Origin: Rathayibacter sp. VKM Ac-2856
GTDB lineage: Bacteria > Actinomycetota > Actinomycetes > Actinomycetales > Microbacteriaceae
Assembly: GCF_013205055.1 (NCBI RefSeq)
Contig: NZ_JABMLF010000004.1
Span: 419,840-483,839 of the forward strand
DNA: 64,000 nt
Reading direction: 5' to 3'
In this document: positions 42,312-50,279 of the stretch, piece by piece
How the letters are laid out: each line of letters opens with the position of its first letter
Position numbering within the stretch: the first letter of the stretch is position 1
The notes under the pieces: model-generated
The model's input: the letters and a program-made list of their open reading frames with translations, nothing else
What the model was told of the DNA's origin: nothing
Database searches by the model: none
Position numbers and translations under genes: made by a program

Positions 42312-43595
42312 CTAGAAGAAGGAGATGCAGTACGGCGCCGCGATCGGCGCGAAGAAGCGGTCGACGCTCTCGTGGTCCGCGGCGGCCAGGGTCACGGCGC
42401 CGGCGCGGGCCAGCGTGGACGGGCGGGCGGAGCCGAGCAGCAGCGTGCCGAGGTCGGCGACGTCGAGCTCGAGGGTCGGCGCGTCATCGGTGCGCTCCAC
42501 GCGGCCCTCGCCGCCCTCGACGGTGATCCGGTAGCCGCCGTCGACGAGGCCGAGCTCGTCGCGGACCGCCAGCACCAGCGTGCCGTCGCTCGTCCACGGG
42601 CGCGCGGAGAAGGCGGCCGCCACGTCGAGCACACGGGTCCAGATCAGGTCCGCGACGGTCGTCACCGAGACCACGCGCGCGTCCCGCAGCGCCCAGGTCA
42701 GCGGGTCGTCGACGGGCGCCATGTCCCAGGTGACGGTCGACGCGAGGTCGACGGCGCCGAGGAAGCCCCAGAGCGCGAGGTAGGCGTCGGAGGTCGCGGC
42801 GACCAGGTCGACGACCTCGAGGGTGCGGTCGTCCTCGTCCGGCCCGACCGCCTTGTAGGTGACGTAGCCGTCGAGCTCGCCGTCGGCGTCGAGGTGCACG
42901 GCCGAGCGGACGGCGCGGCCCGGCGCGGTCTCGCCCGGCTCGGTGCCGACGGCGTTCGCCGCGTAGCGCGACTGGCGGGTCAGCGAGCCGGGGGTGCGCG
43001 CGTGGAAGGCCCGGAAGACCTCCTCGACCCGCGACTGCAGCCAGGTCGTCGCGACGACCTCGACGCGACCGGCCGGCGCGACCTGCAGAGCGAAGCGCGG
43101 GCCGGTGTCGACGCGGATCGAGCGCGTGAACGCCGAGCGGCCGAAGCCGAACCGGCGGTAGATCGAGGCCTCGCTCGCGGTGAGCACGGCGACGGCGGCA
43201 CCCGATTCGCGCGCCAGGCGCAGGTCATCGGTGATCATGGCGCGGAGGATGCCGCGGCGGCGGTGCGTGGCCCGCACGGTGACCTGCGAGACGAGGTGCG
43301 CCGCGAGCTCGCGTCCGCGCCCGACCTGCAGCGAGCCGGGGAACGCGGCGTAGGTGGCGACCGGGACGGCCTCGCCGTCGATGCCCTCGGGGGAGGCGGA
43401 GTCGTGCACCGCGGTCAGCTCGCGCCGGTCGGCGACCATGTGCTCGGCCCAGTCGCGCCACTGCTCCGGCGTGTACTCCTTCTCGTGGAAGCCCGCGTTG
43501 ATCGCGGCGCCCCAGGCGGCCGTGGCGGCATCGGGCCCGCCCTCGGCGGTCAGGGCGGCGGGGAAGCGACGGAATTCGAGACCGGGGAGGGACAT
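42312..43595 (-). CDS. Eis-like GNAT N-acetyltransferase
   Basis: 427 residues with the three-part Eis layout: a GNAT domain (about 1-145) with V-T-V-R-A-T-H-R-R-R-G-I-L-R-A-M-I as the acetyl-CoA loop and L-T-A-S-E-A-S-I-Y-R-R-F-G-F-G, a second GNAT-like region, and a sterol-carrier-like C-terminal domain ending in F-F, whose carboxylate acts as the base in Eis. Eis enzymes acetylate aminoglycosides or lysines at several positions. No adjacent regulator. The upstream region (43596-44322) is a repeat array rather than a conventional promoter region. Confidence 0.9.
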   Translation of the reverse strand: MSLPGLEFRRFPAALTAEGGPDAATAAWGAAINAGFHEKEYTPEQWRDWAEHMVADRRELTAVHDSASPEGIDGEAVPVATYAAFPGSLQVGRGRELAAHLVSQVTVRATHRRRGILRAMITDDLRLARESGAAVAVLTASEASIYRRFGFGRSAFTRSIRVDTGPRFALQVAPAGRVEVVATTWLQSRVEEVFRAFHARTPGSLTRQSRYAANAVGTEPGETAPGRAVRSAVHLDADGELDGYVTYKAVGPDEDDRTLEVVDLVAATSDAYLALWGFLGAVDLASTVTWDMAPVDDPLTWALRDARVVSVTTVADLIWTRVLDVAAAFSARPWTSDGTLVLAVRDELGLVDGGYRITVEGGEGRVERTDDAPTLELDVADLGTLLLGSARPSTLARAGAVTLAAADHESVDRFFAPIAAPYCISFF

Positions 43596-43650
43596 CCGTC
43601 CAGCTTAGGCACCCGTCCTGCGCGGGTGCTCCGGGCGCCGGGCGGCGCAG

Positions 43651-44285
43651 CTCCGGCTCGTGGAACCGTCCCCGGCTCGCGGAATCGAGCGGTTCCCGCG
43701 TGCCCAGGGTGTTTCCGCGTGCCGGAGGTGGGTGCGGCGGAGCTCCGGCTCGTGGATTCGGTTCCGGCTCGCGGAATCGGGTGGTTTCCGCGTGCCGAGG
43801 GTGTTCCCGCGTGCCGGAGGTGGCAATGGGGGAGGTTCGGCTCGGAGATTCGGCGTCGGCTCGTGGGAATCGAGGGTTCTCGCGTGCCGAGGGTGGTTTC
43901 CCGTGCCGGAGGTGGTGGGTGGGGAGCTTCGGCTCGTGAATTCGGCCTCGGCTCGCGGGATCGGGTGGTTTCGTCGTGCCGAGGGTGTTTTCGCGTGCCG
44001 GAGGTGGTGGGTGGTGGAGGTTCGGCTCGTGGATTCGGCTTCGGCTCGTGGAATCGGGTGGTTTCGGCGTGCCGAGGGTGGTTTCGCGTGCCGGAGGTGG
44101 TGGGTGGTGGAGGTTCGGCTCGTGGATTCGGCTTCGGCTCGCGGGATCGGGTGGTTTCGGCGTGCCGAAAGTGTTTTCGCGTGCCGGAGGTGGTGCGTGG
44201 TGGAGGTTCGGCTCGTGGATTCGGTTCCGGCTCGCGGAATCGGGTGGTTTCGGCGTGCCGAGGGTGGTTCCGCGTGCCGGAGGTA
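43651..44285. repeat. Seven tandem 92-93-bp repeats (family F)
   Basis: Units start at 43651, 43743, 43835, 43927, 44020, 44113 and 44206. The first three are 92 bp, the next three 93 bp, the last partial. Each is built of two related halves: a doubled TTCGGCTCGTGGATTC-like block and a doubled CGTGCCGAGGGTGGTTT-like block. The 727-bp gap 43596-44322 holds nothing else. Open frames cross it on both strands, but the 92-bp periods shift the frame and no start site is present. Confidence 0.88.
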
Positions 44286-44322
44286 GTCGGGCGGACGCGG
44301 ACGGGCTGCGCGCCGCCGGCCG

Positions 44323-45117
44323 TCAGAGGGCGCGCCAGCGCTTCTCGAGCGCGTCGTCGACGGCCTCCGCCAGCGGGGCCAGCGCCGCGGGGTCCGGCGA
44401 CGCCTCGACGACCCGCGCGCAGGCCGCCGCGATCACCGCGCGCCGCCGGGGCAGCGTCGCCGTGAAGCCGCAGTCCCGCAGCATCAGCAGCACCCGCTCG
44501 GCCGGCGCGTCCACCGCCAGTGCCAGCGCGAGCCGGCGCTCGAACGGCGCCTCCGGCACCAGCACCCGCCAGAATCCCGCCGCGTCCTGGAAGCCCGCCG
44601 GCGGATCCGGCACCCGGGCGAGCATCGCGAGCGCCGCCGCGAGCCCGTCGACGTCCGCCCGCGCGACGAGCCCGCGCAGCCGCGACTCCACGTCCGCCCC
44701 GGGACCGGCCCCGAGCGTCACCGCCGCGAGCGCGCGCGCGTCGAGCCGTCGCTCCGTCTCCTCGTCCGGCACCGTCTCGTCCGCCGACCACCACGAGAGC
44801 AGCGGAGTCGCCGCCACGGCGAAGTCGCCCGGCCGCCGCTCCAGCGCGATCAGCAGGTCCTCCGCCGCGGCGAGCGCCACGAGTGCGTCGACGTCGACGG
44901 CCAGCACCGTCCCCGAGGACGACGGCAGCACCAGGTGCCGACCCGACGGCGGCACGATCTCCGCCCGGGTCCGCGCGCCCGGCCCGCGGGTGCTCGCGCG
45001 CACGATCGCCGCCTCGAGCGCCTCGAGCGGCTCACCCGACTCGCGCGCCCCGCCCCGCTGATCCGCCCCGCTCCGCAGACCCGTCCCGCTCCCGAAGATC
45101 CGTCCACCGCGCGCCAT
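44323..45117 (-). CDS. Soluble protein resembling the C-terminal domain of DUF2254
   Basis: 264 residues with no membrane segment. G-R-H-L-V-L-P-S-S-S-G-T-V-L-A-V-D-V-D-A-L-V-A-L-A followed by L-I-A-L-E-R-R-P-G-D-F-A-V-A-A-T-P-L-L (about 57-107) matches the cytosolic part of DUF2254 membrane proteins, which normally have four N-terminal helices; these are absent. The rest is Ala/Leu/Arg-rich helical repeat-like sequence. Either a genuine stand-alone form or the tail of a decayed gene. ATG at 45117 lies 23 bp from the divergent DUF1697 gene. Confidence 0.55.
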   Translation of the reverse strand: MARGGRIFGSGTGLRSGADQRGGARESGEPLEALEAAIVRASTRGPGARTRAEIVPPSGRHLVLPSSSGTVLAVDVDALVALAAAEDLLIALERRPGDFAVAATPLLSWWSADETVPDEETERRLDARALAAVTLGAGPGADVESRLRGLVARADVDGLAAALAMLARVPDPPAGFQDAAGFWRVLVPEAPFERRLALALAVDAPAERVLLMLRDCGFTATLPRRRAVIAAACARVVEASPDPAALAPLAEAVDDALEKRWRAL

Positions 45118-45127
45118 CCCGCCACGC

Positions 45128-45140
45128 TACCGTCGGCGGC
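45128..45140 (+). promoter_or_regulatory. -10 element of a leaderless promoter
   Basis: TACCGT (45128-45133), 7 nt before ATG 45141. Confidence 0.4.
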
Positions 45141-45668
45141 ATGACCCGCTTCGTCGCCCTGCTCCGGGGAGTGAACGTCAACGGCCGCACCGTCCGCAGC
45201 GCGGACCTCGCCGCCACCGTCGAGAGCGTCGGCGGCACCGCCGTCCGCACCGTGCTCGCCAGCGGCAACGCCGCCTTCGACTCCGACCGCGCCGCCGCCG
45301 AGCTGAAGCCCGCGCTCGAGGCGGCCCTCGGCGAGCGCTTCGGCTACGACGCCTGGATCGTCCTCGTGACGCAGGAGGCGCTCGCCGCGGCGGCCGCCGC
45401 CTACCCCTTCGAGCGGATCGACGAGACCGCGCACCCCTACGTCGTCTTCGGCTCCGACCCCGCCGCCCTCGACGCGGCCGAGACCGCGATCGGCGCGACC
45501 GACCCGGCCGTCGAGCTGCTGGCCCGCGGCGACGGCGTCCTCTACTGGCGCTGCCCGAAGGGCTCCTCCACCGACACCCCGGCGGCGAGGATCCTGGCGC
45601 GCGCCGTCTTCCGCTCGACGACCACGACCCGCAACCTCCGCACCGTGGAGAAGCTCGTCTCGGCCTGA
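45141..45668 (+). CDS. DUF1697 domain protein
   Basis: 175 residues. M-T-R-F-V-A-L-L-R-G-V-N-V-N-G-R starts the family, followed by V-R-T-V-L-A-S-G-N-A-A-F and the C-terminal T-T-T-R-N-L-R-T-V-E-K-L motif. DUF1697 proteins are small cytosolic alpha/beta proteins of unknown activity. A short hairpin follows the stop, then the iron box of the next operon. Confidence 0.88.
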   Translation: MTRFVALLRGVNVNGRTVRSADLAATVESVGGTAVRTVLASGNAAFDSDRAAAELKPALEAALGERFGYDAWIVLVTQEALAAAAAAYPFERIDETAHPYVVFGSDPAALDAAETAIGATDPAVELLARGDGVLYWRCPKGSSTDTPAARILARAVFRSTTTTRNLRTVEKLVSA

Positions 45669-45682
45669 GATGCGGATCGCCC

Positions 45683-45696
45683 AGCCCTTTCGGGCT
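45683..45696 (+). terminator. Short hairpin after the DUF1697 gene
   Basis: AGCCC-TTTC-GGGCT, 5-bp stem, 14 bp past the stop. Weak, but well placed. Confidence 0.4.
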
Positions 45697-45712
45697 GAGA
45701 GACTGCACATTC

Positions 45713-45731
45713 TTTGGTTAGGCTGTCCTTA
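45713..45731 (+). promoter_or_regulatory. IdeR/DmdR1-type iron box
   Basis: TTTGGTTAGGCTGTCCTTA matches 16 of 19 positions of the actinobacterial iron-box consensus TWAGGTWAGSCTWACCTWA. It lies 57 bp before the siderophore-binding lipoprotein start. Confidence 0.8.
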
Positions 45732-45788
45732 GTGCCCGGCGTCCACAGCCCGCCGCGCCTCACGACCACAGCCTTCCGAAAGGGAACA

Positions 45789-46808
45789 ATGCCCCGCGCC
45801 ACCAAGTCGCTCGCCCTCGTCGCGACCGCTCTGCTCACCGTCGGCCTCGCCGGCTGCTCGTCCGCCGCGACGGGATCGGAGGGCGCCGACTCCGGCTTCA
45901 CCCCGATCACCATCGAGCACGCGCTCGGCACCACGACCATCGAGTCGCAGCCGGAGCGCGTCGCGACCGTCAACTGGGCCAACCACGAGGTCCCGCTCGC
46001 GCTCGGCGTGGTCCCGGTCGGCATGGCCGCCGCGAACTTCGGCGACGACGACGGCGACGGACTGCTCCCCTGGGTGTCCGAGAAGCTCGACGAGCTCGGC
46101 GGCGAGACCCCGGTCCTCTTCGACGAGACCGACGGCATCGACTTCGAGGCCGTGGCCGACACGCAGCCCGACGTGATCCTCGCCGCCTACTCCGGCCTCA
46201 CGCAGGAGGACTACGACACGCTGACCGAGATCGCGCCGGTCGTCGCCTACCCCGACACCGCCTGGGGCACCTCCTGGCGCGACACCATCACCTTCAACAG
46301 CGAGGCGATGGGCATGGCCGACGAGGGCGCCGCGCTGATCACCGAGCTCGAGGGCGAGATCGAGGAGAAGGTCGCCGCGCACCCGCAGCTCGCCGGCACC
46401 TCGGCGATGTTCCTCACCCACGTCGACCCGACCGACCTCAGCCAGGTCAGCTTCTACACGACGCACGACACCCGTCCGGCCTTCTTCGAGGACCTCGGCC
46501 TGACCACTCCGGACAGCATCGCGACCGCGTCGGCGACCACCGAGGCGTTCTCGCTCACCCAGAGCGCCGAGCAGGCCGACGCCTTCAACGACGTCGACGT
46601 CATCGTCACCTACGGCGACGACGAGCTCGTGAGCACGCTCAAGGCCGACCCGCTGCTCTCGCAGATCCCGGCCGTGGCGAACGACGCCATCGTGCGCCTG
46701 CCCTCCACGCCGCTGGGCACCGCCGCGAACCCGACCCCGCTGTCGATCTCGTACGTCCTCGACGACTACCTCGCCATGCTGGCCGAGGCCGCGGACAAGG
46801 CGGCGTGA
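45789..46808 (+). CDS. Iron-siderophore ABC transporter substrate-binding lipoprotein
   Basis: 339 residues. Lipobox L-A-G-C with cysteine 23; the mature part is a class III (FecB/FhuD-like) binding protein with I-E-S-Q-P-E-R-V-A-T-V-N (about 55-66), Q-P-D-V-I-L-A-A-Y-S-G-L and the long backbone helix. The V-A-T-V-N-W start suggests the FecB/CeuE-like group. AAAGGGA precedes the ATG by 4 nt. It is first in a four-gene operon (binding protein, two permeases, ATPase) under an iron box, so it is expected to be derepressed in iron limitation. Which siderophore it binds is unknown. Confidence 0.93.
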   Translation: MPRATKSLALVATALLTVGLAGCSSAATGSEGADSGFTPITIEHALGTTTIESQPERVATVNWANHEVPLALGVVPVGMAAANFGDDDGDGLLPWVSEKLDELGGETPVLFDETDGIDFEAVADTQPDVILAAYSGLTQEDYDTLTEIAPVVAYPDTAWGTSWRDTITFNSEAMGMADEGAALITELEGEIEEKVAAHPQLAGTSAMFLTHVDPTDLSQVSFYTTHDTRPAFFEDLGLTTPDSIATASATTEAFSLTQSAEQADAFNDVDVIVTYGDDELVSTLKADPLLSQIPAVANDAIVRLPSTPLGTAANPTPLSISYVLDDYLAMLAEAADKAA

Positions 46809-46830
46809 TCACCGTCACCCCCGACCCCGC

Positions 46831-47871
46831 GTGATCCTCACCGCACCTCCCGCCTCGGGTGCCGCCACCGTGCGGCGCCCGAGGCGTCTGCGCGCCCTCT
46901 GGCTGCTGGTCTCCCTCCTGGTGCTGGCCGCGGTGGGCGTGCTCTCGGTGATGATCGGCTCGCGCGACGTGAGCTGGAGCGACGTGGTCGCGGCGCTCGG
47001 CGGCTCGACCGACGGCTTCGCGCAGGCCGCGGTCGCCAAGCGCATCCCGCGCACCGTGCTCGCCTGCGTGGCGGGGGCGGCCCTCGGAGTCTCCGGCGTC
47101 CTGATGCAGGGCGTCACCCGCAACCCGCTCGCCGACCCGGGGATCCTCGGCGTCAACACCGGCGCCTCGCTCGCGGTCGTCACCGGAATCGTCTTCTTCG
47201 GCCTGTCGACCGCGACCGGGTTCATCTGGGTCGCGATCGGCGGCGCCGCCGTCGCGGCCGTCTTCGTCTACGTGGTCGGGTCGCTCGGGCGCGGGGGAGC
47301 GACGCCGCTCAAGCTCGCGCTGGCCGGCGCCGCCACCTCCGCCGCGCTCGTCTCGGTGATCAGCGCGATCGTCCTGCCGCGCGCCGACCTCTCGGGCGGC
47401 ATCCGCTCGTGGCAGATCGGCGGAGTGGGCGGCGGGGGCTTCGACAGCATCGGCAAGGTCCTGCCCTTCCTCGCCGCCGGGCTCGCGCTCTGCGTGGTCT
47501 CGGCGAAGAGCCTCAACACCCTGGCCCTCGGCGACGAGCTGGCCGCCGGCCTCGGCGAGCGCGTGGCCCTCGCCCGCGGCGCCGCGGCCCTCGGCGCCGT
47601 CGTCCTCTGCGGAGCGACCACCGCGATCACCGGGCCGATCGGCTTCGTCGGCCTGGTCGTCCCGCACGCCTGCCGCCTGATCGTCGGCGTCGACCACCGC
47701 TGGCTGCTGCCCTTCTCCGCGGTCGCCGGAGCCGTCCTCCTCACCACCGCCGACATCGCCGGCCGCATCGTCGCGCGCCCGAGCGAGATCGACGTCGGCA
47801 TCATCACCGCGCTGATCGGCGCCCCCGTCTTCATCGCGATCGTGCGCCGGCAGAAGGTGCGCGAGCTGTGA
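46831..47871 (+). CDS. Iron-siderophore ABC transporter permease (FecCD family), first subunit
   Basis: 346 residues with about ten helices. L-M-Q-G-V-T-R-N-P-L-A-D-P-G-I-L-G-V-N-T-G-A-S (about 90-112) is the FecCD signature, and G-P-I-G-F-V-G-L-V-V-P-H (about 269-280) is the ATPase-coupling loop. The GTG at 46831 lies 22 bp after the lipoprotein stop; no ATG is available. It pairs with the next permease as a heterodimer. Confidence 0.93.
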   Translation: MILTAPPASGAATVRRPRRLRALWLLVSLLVLAAVGVLSVMIGSRDVSWSDVVAALGGSTDGFAQAAVAKRIPRTVLACVAGAALGVSGVLMQGVTRNPLADPGILGVNTGASLAVVTGIVFFGLSTATGFIWVAIGGAAVAAVFVYVVGSLGRGGATPLKLALAGAATSAALVSVISAIVLPRADLSGGIRSWQIGGVGGGGFDSIGKVLPFLAAGLALCVVSAKSLNTLALGDELAAGLGERVALARGAAALGAVVLCGATTAITGPIGFVGLVVPHACRLIVGVDHRWLLPFSAVAGAVLLTTADIAGRIVARPSEIDVGIITALIGAPVFIAIVRRQKVREL

Positions 47872-48941
47872 CCGCCGTGCAGTCCCGGCCCGCCGCCCGC
47901 CCGGCCGCGCCCACCACCACCGCCCTCGCCGTCGCGGTCGGCCGTCGTCGCCGCGGCGCCCGCCGCCGCCTCGTGGTCGCGGTGCTCGTCGCGCTCCTCG
48001 TCCTCGTCTTCGCCGTCTCGCTGATCGTCGGGCAGACGGTCTACTCGCCGTCCGAGGTCGTCCGGGTGATCCTCGGCGAGCAGGTGCCCGGCGCCTCCTT
48101 CACCGTGGGGCGGCTGCGCCTGCCGCGCGCGATCCTCGGCGTGCTCGTCGGCCTCTGCTTCGGCCTCGGCGGCGTCGCCTTCCAGACCATGCTGCGCAAC
48201 CCGCTCGCGAGCCCCGACATCATCGGCATCAGCGCCGGAGCCAGCGCCGCCGCGGCCTTCGCGATCGTGACCCTGTCGCTCGGAGCGACGCAGGTCTCGG
48301 TCGTCGCGATCCTCGCGGGCCTGCTGGTCGCGCTGGTCGTCTACGCCCTCTCCTATCGCAGCGGAGTCGCCGGCACCCGGCTGATCCTGATCGGCATCGG
48401 CGTCGCCGCGATGCTCGACAGCGTCACCGCCTACGTGCTCTCCCGCGCCGCCGCGTTCGACTACCAGGAGGCGAGCCGCTGGCTCACCGGCAGCCTCAAC
48501 GGCGCGCGCTGGAGCGAGGTCGTGCCGGTGCTGATCGCCCTGGTCGTGCTCACCCCGGTGCTGCTCTCCCGCTCGCGCGACCTCTCCGGCACGCAGCTCG
48601 GCGACGACACCGCCTCGGCGCTGGGCATCCGGGTCAACCGCACGCGCCTCGTCGTCATCGTCGCCGCCGTCGGCCTGATCGCCTTCGCCACCGCGGCCGC
48701 CGGCCCGATCGCGTTCGTCGCCTTCCTCTCCGGCCCGATCGCCGCCCGCCTGGTCGGCCCCGGCCGCTCGCTGCTGATCCCCTCGGCCCTGGTCGGCGCC
48801 CTGCTCGTGCTCGTCGCCGACTTCGTCGGGCAGTACGCGCTGGGCCTGCGCTACCCGGTCGGAGTCGTCACCGGCGTCCTCGGCGCGCCGTACCTGATCT
48901 ACCTCATCGTCCGCAGCAACCGATCGGGAGGGTCCCTGTGA
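47868..48941 (+). CDS. Iron-siderophore ABC transporter permease (FecCD family), second subunit
   Basis: 357 residues. A basic Arg-rich start (about 25-35) precedes ten helices. F-Q-T-M-L-R-N-P-L-A-S-P-D-I-I-G-I-S-A-G-A-S (about 108-129) and G-P-I-A-F-V-A-F-L-S-G-P-I-A (about 281-294) match the family; the latter has S-G in place of the usual V-P-H of the coupling loop. GTG overlaps the stop of the first permease. Confidence 0.93.
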   Translation: MTAVQSRPAARPAAPTTTALAVAVGRRRRGARRRLVVAVLVALLVLVFAVSLIVGQTVYSPSEVVRVILGEQVPGASFTVGRLRLPRAILGVLVGLCFGLGGVAFQTMLRNPLASPDIIGISAGASAAAAFAIVTLSLGATQVSVVAILAGLLVALVVYALSYRSGVAGTRLILIGIGVAAMLDSVTAYVLSRAAAFDYQEASRWLTGSLNGARWSEVVPVLIALVVLTPVLLSRSRDLSGTQLGDDTASALGIRVNRTRLVVIVAAVGLIAFATAAAGPIAFVAFLSGPIAARLVGPGRSLLIPSALVGALLVLVADFVGQYALGLRYPVGVVTGVLGAPYLIYLIVRSNRSGGSL

Positions 48942-49774
48942 CCGCCGAGCACACCCTCACCGTCGAGTCGCTCACGCTGGGCTACGGCGACCGCACCGTC
49001 GTCGACGGCCTCGACCTCGTCGTCCCGCCCGGCCGGATCACCGCGATCGTCGGCGCGAACGCCTGCGGCAAGTCGACCCTCCTCCGCTCGATGTCGCGCC
49101 TGCTCGCCCCGCGCGCCGGCACCGTGCTGCTCGACGGCAAGGCGGTGCACCGGACGCCGGCCAAGCAGCTCGCGCGCACCCTGGGCCTGCTGCCGCAGTC
49201 GCCGATCGCTCCGGAGGGGATCACCGTCGCCGACCTCGTCGGCCGCGGCCGCCATCCGCACCAGGGCATCCTCAGCCGCTGGAACGCGCACGACGACGAG
49301 GCCGTCGCCACCGCCCTCGACGCGACCGACACCGCCGCCCTCGCCGACCGCGCCGTCGACGAGCTCAGCGGCGGCCAGCGCCAGCGGGTCTGGATCGCGA
49401 TGGCCCTCGCGCAGGAGACCGACCTGCTGCTGCTCGACGAGCCGACCACCTTCCTCGACGTCAGCCACCAGGTCGAGGTGCTCGACCTCCTCGTCGACCT
49501 CAACCGCAGCCGCGGCACCACGGTCGTGATGGTGCTGCACGACCTCAACCTCGCGGCCCGCTACGCCGACCACCTCGTCGCCCTCGCCGGCGGAGCGGTG
49601 CACGCCGCCGGCACCCCCGCCGACGTGCTGACCGAGGACACCGTCCGCGCCGTCTTCGGCCTGGACAGCCGCATCATCACCGACCCGACCTCCGGCACCC
49701 CGCTGATGCTGCCGCTCGGCCGCCACCGCCTGACCGGCGGCCCGAGCGAGGCCGATCTCCAGCCCCTCGGCTGA
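48938..49774 (+). CDS. Iron-siderophore ABC transporter ATP-binding protein
   Basis: 278 residues. Walker A G-A-N-A-C-G-K-S-T (39-47), signature L-S-G-G-Q-R-Q-R, Walker B L-L-L-L-D-E-P-T-T-F-L-D and switch L-H-D-L-N-L-A-A. The A-x-x-C-G-K-S and T-F-L-D forms are typical of FecE/FepC. It starts with GTG overlapping the permease stop, completing the importer. The C-terminal P-L-G-R-H-R extension is common in actinobacteria. Confidence 0.95.
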   Translation: MTAEHTLTVESLTLGYGDRTVVDGLDLVVPPGRITAIVGANACGKSTLLRSMSRLLAPRAGTVLLDGKAVHRTPAKQLARTLGLLPQSPIAPEGITVADLVGRGRHPHQGILSRWNAHDDEAVATALDATDTAALADRAVDELSGGQRQRVWIAMALAQETDLLLLDEPTTFLDVSHQVEVLDLLVDLNRSRGTTVVMVLHDLNLAARYADHLVALAGGAVHAAGTPADVLTEDTVRAVFGLDSRIITDPTSGTPLMLPLGRHRLTGGPSEADLQPLG

Positions 49775-49777
49775 CCC

Positions 49778-49827
49778 CTGCTCCGCCGCGCCGACCGGAC
49801 GCCCACCGGGCCCCGCGGCCGGAGCAG
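49778..49827 (+). terminator. Hairpin after the siderophore operon
   Basis: CTGCTCCGCCGCG (49778-49790) pairs with CGCGGCCGGAGCAG (49814-49827) with one bulged base. It begins 4 bp after the ATPase stop. Confidence 0.55.
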
Positions 49828-49865
49828 CCCCCGTCCCGAGTCGTCTCGCGGGCCGCACTCCGACC

Positions 49866-49920
49866 GAGTGGACACGGAACGGGGCCCGGCGTCGTGTCGG
49901 AGCCCGTTCCGCGTCCACTC
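49866..49920. repeat. 18-bp-arm inverted repeat (family G)
   Basis: GAGTGGACACGGAACGGG (49866-49883) and CCCGTTCCGCGTCCACTC (49903-49920) pair with one mismatch around 19 nt. It lies between the iron operon and hicA (gap 49775-50063). Confidence 0.8.
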
Positions 49921-50014
49921 GCGGCCGAGCGCCTCGAAAGGTGCACGCGAGGAGCTGGACGCCGGCGGAGCGGAGCTCCTCCCCAGGCGCGTGATCGCCG
50001 AGCTCTCCACGAAG

Positions 50015-50056
50015 TTCAAGCCCACCCTGGCTCTTGAGTGGAAGGGTGGGCTGGAA
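50015..50056. promoter_or_regulatory. Probable HicAB operator
   Basis: TTCAAGCCCACCCT (50015-50028) and AGGGTGGGCTGGAA (50043-50056) form a 14-bp dyad with one mismatch. It ends 7 bp before the hicA ATG, where the antitoxin of such modules usually represses. Confidence 0.6.
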
Positions 50057-50063
50057 TACCCTG

Positions 50064-50279
50064 ATGACCAGGCCGCAGAAGTACCGCGACGTCACGAGGT
50101 TCCTCCGCTCGCGCGGGTGGGAGCGCACTCGGCAGCGAGGGAGCCACGAGACGTGGAGCCCGGCCGGGGGCGGGGCGACCGTCACCCTCGTGCAGCACCG
50201 GGGCGAGGTCTCGCCCGGTGTCGTCCGACAACTGCAGGCGGTCTTCGCGGACACCCCGAGCGATTGGAACCGACCATGA
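50064..50279 (+). CDS. hicA: HicA family type II toxin
   Basis: 71 residues, typical HicA length. R-D-V-T-R-F-L-R-S-R-G-W leads to R-T-R-Q-R-G-S-H-E-T-W with catalytic H28, then a beta-hairpin and the C-terminal helix G-V-V-R-Q-L-Q. HicA is a double-stranded-RNA-binding mRNase. ATG at 50064 is used; the ten extra residues of the longer frame read the operator. Its stop overlaps the hicB start (ATGA). Confidence 0.85.
   Translation: MTRPQKYRDVTRFLRSRGWERTRQRGSHETWSPAGGGATVTLVQHRGEVSPGVVRQLQAVFADTPSDWNRP

Noticed and set aside
43660..44286. A 208-residue repeat protein (31-residue period) in the 92-93-bp array
   Set aside because: Three of the periods are 92 bp and shift the frame, all three forward frames and the reverse strand are similarly open, and there is no ribosome site or promoter.
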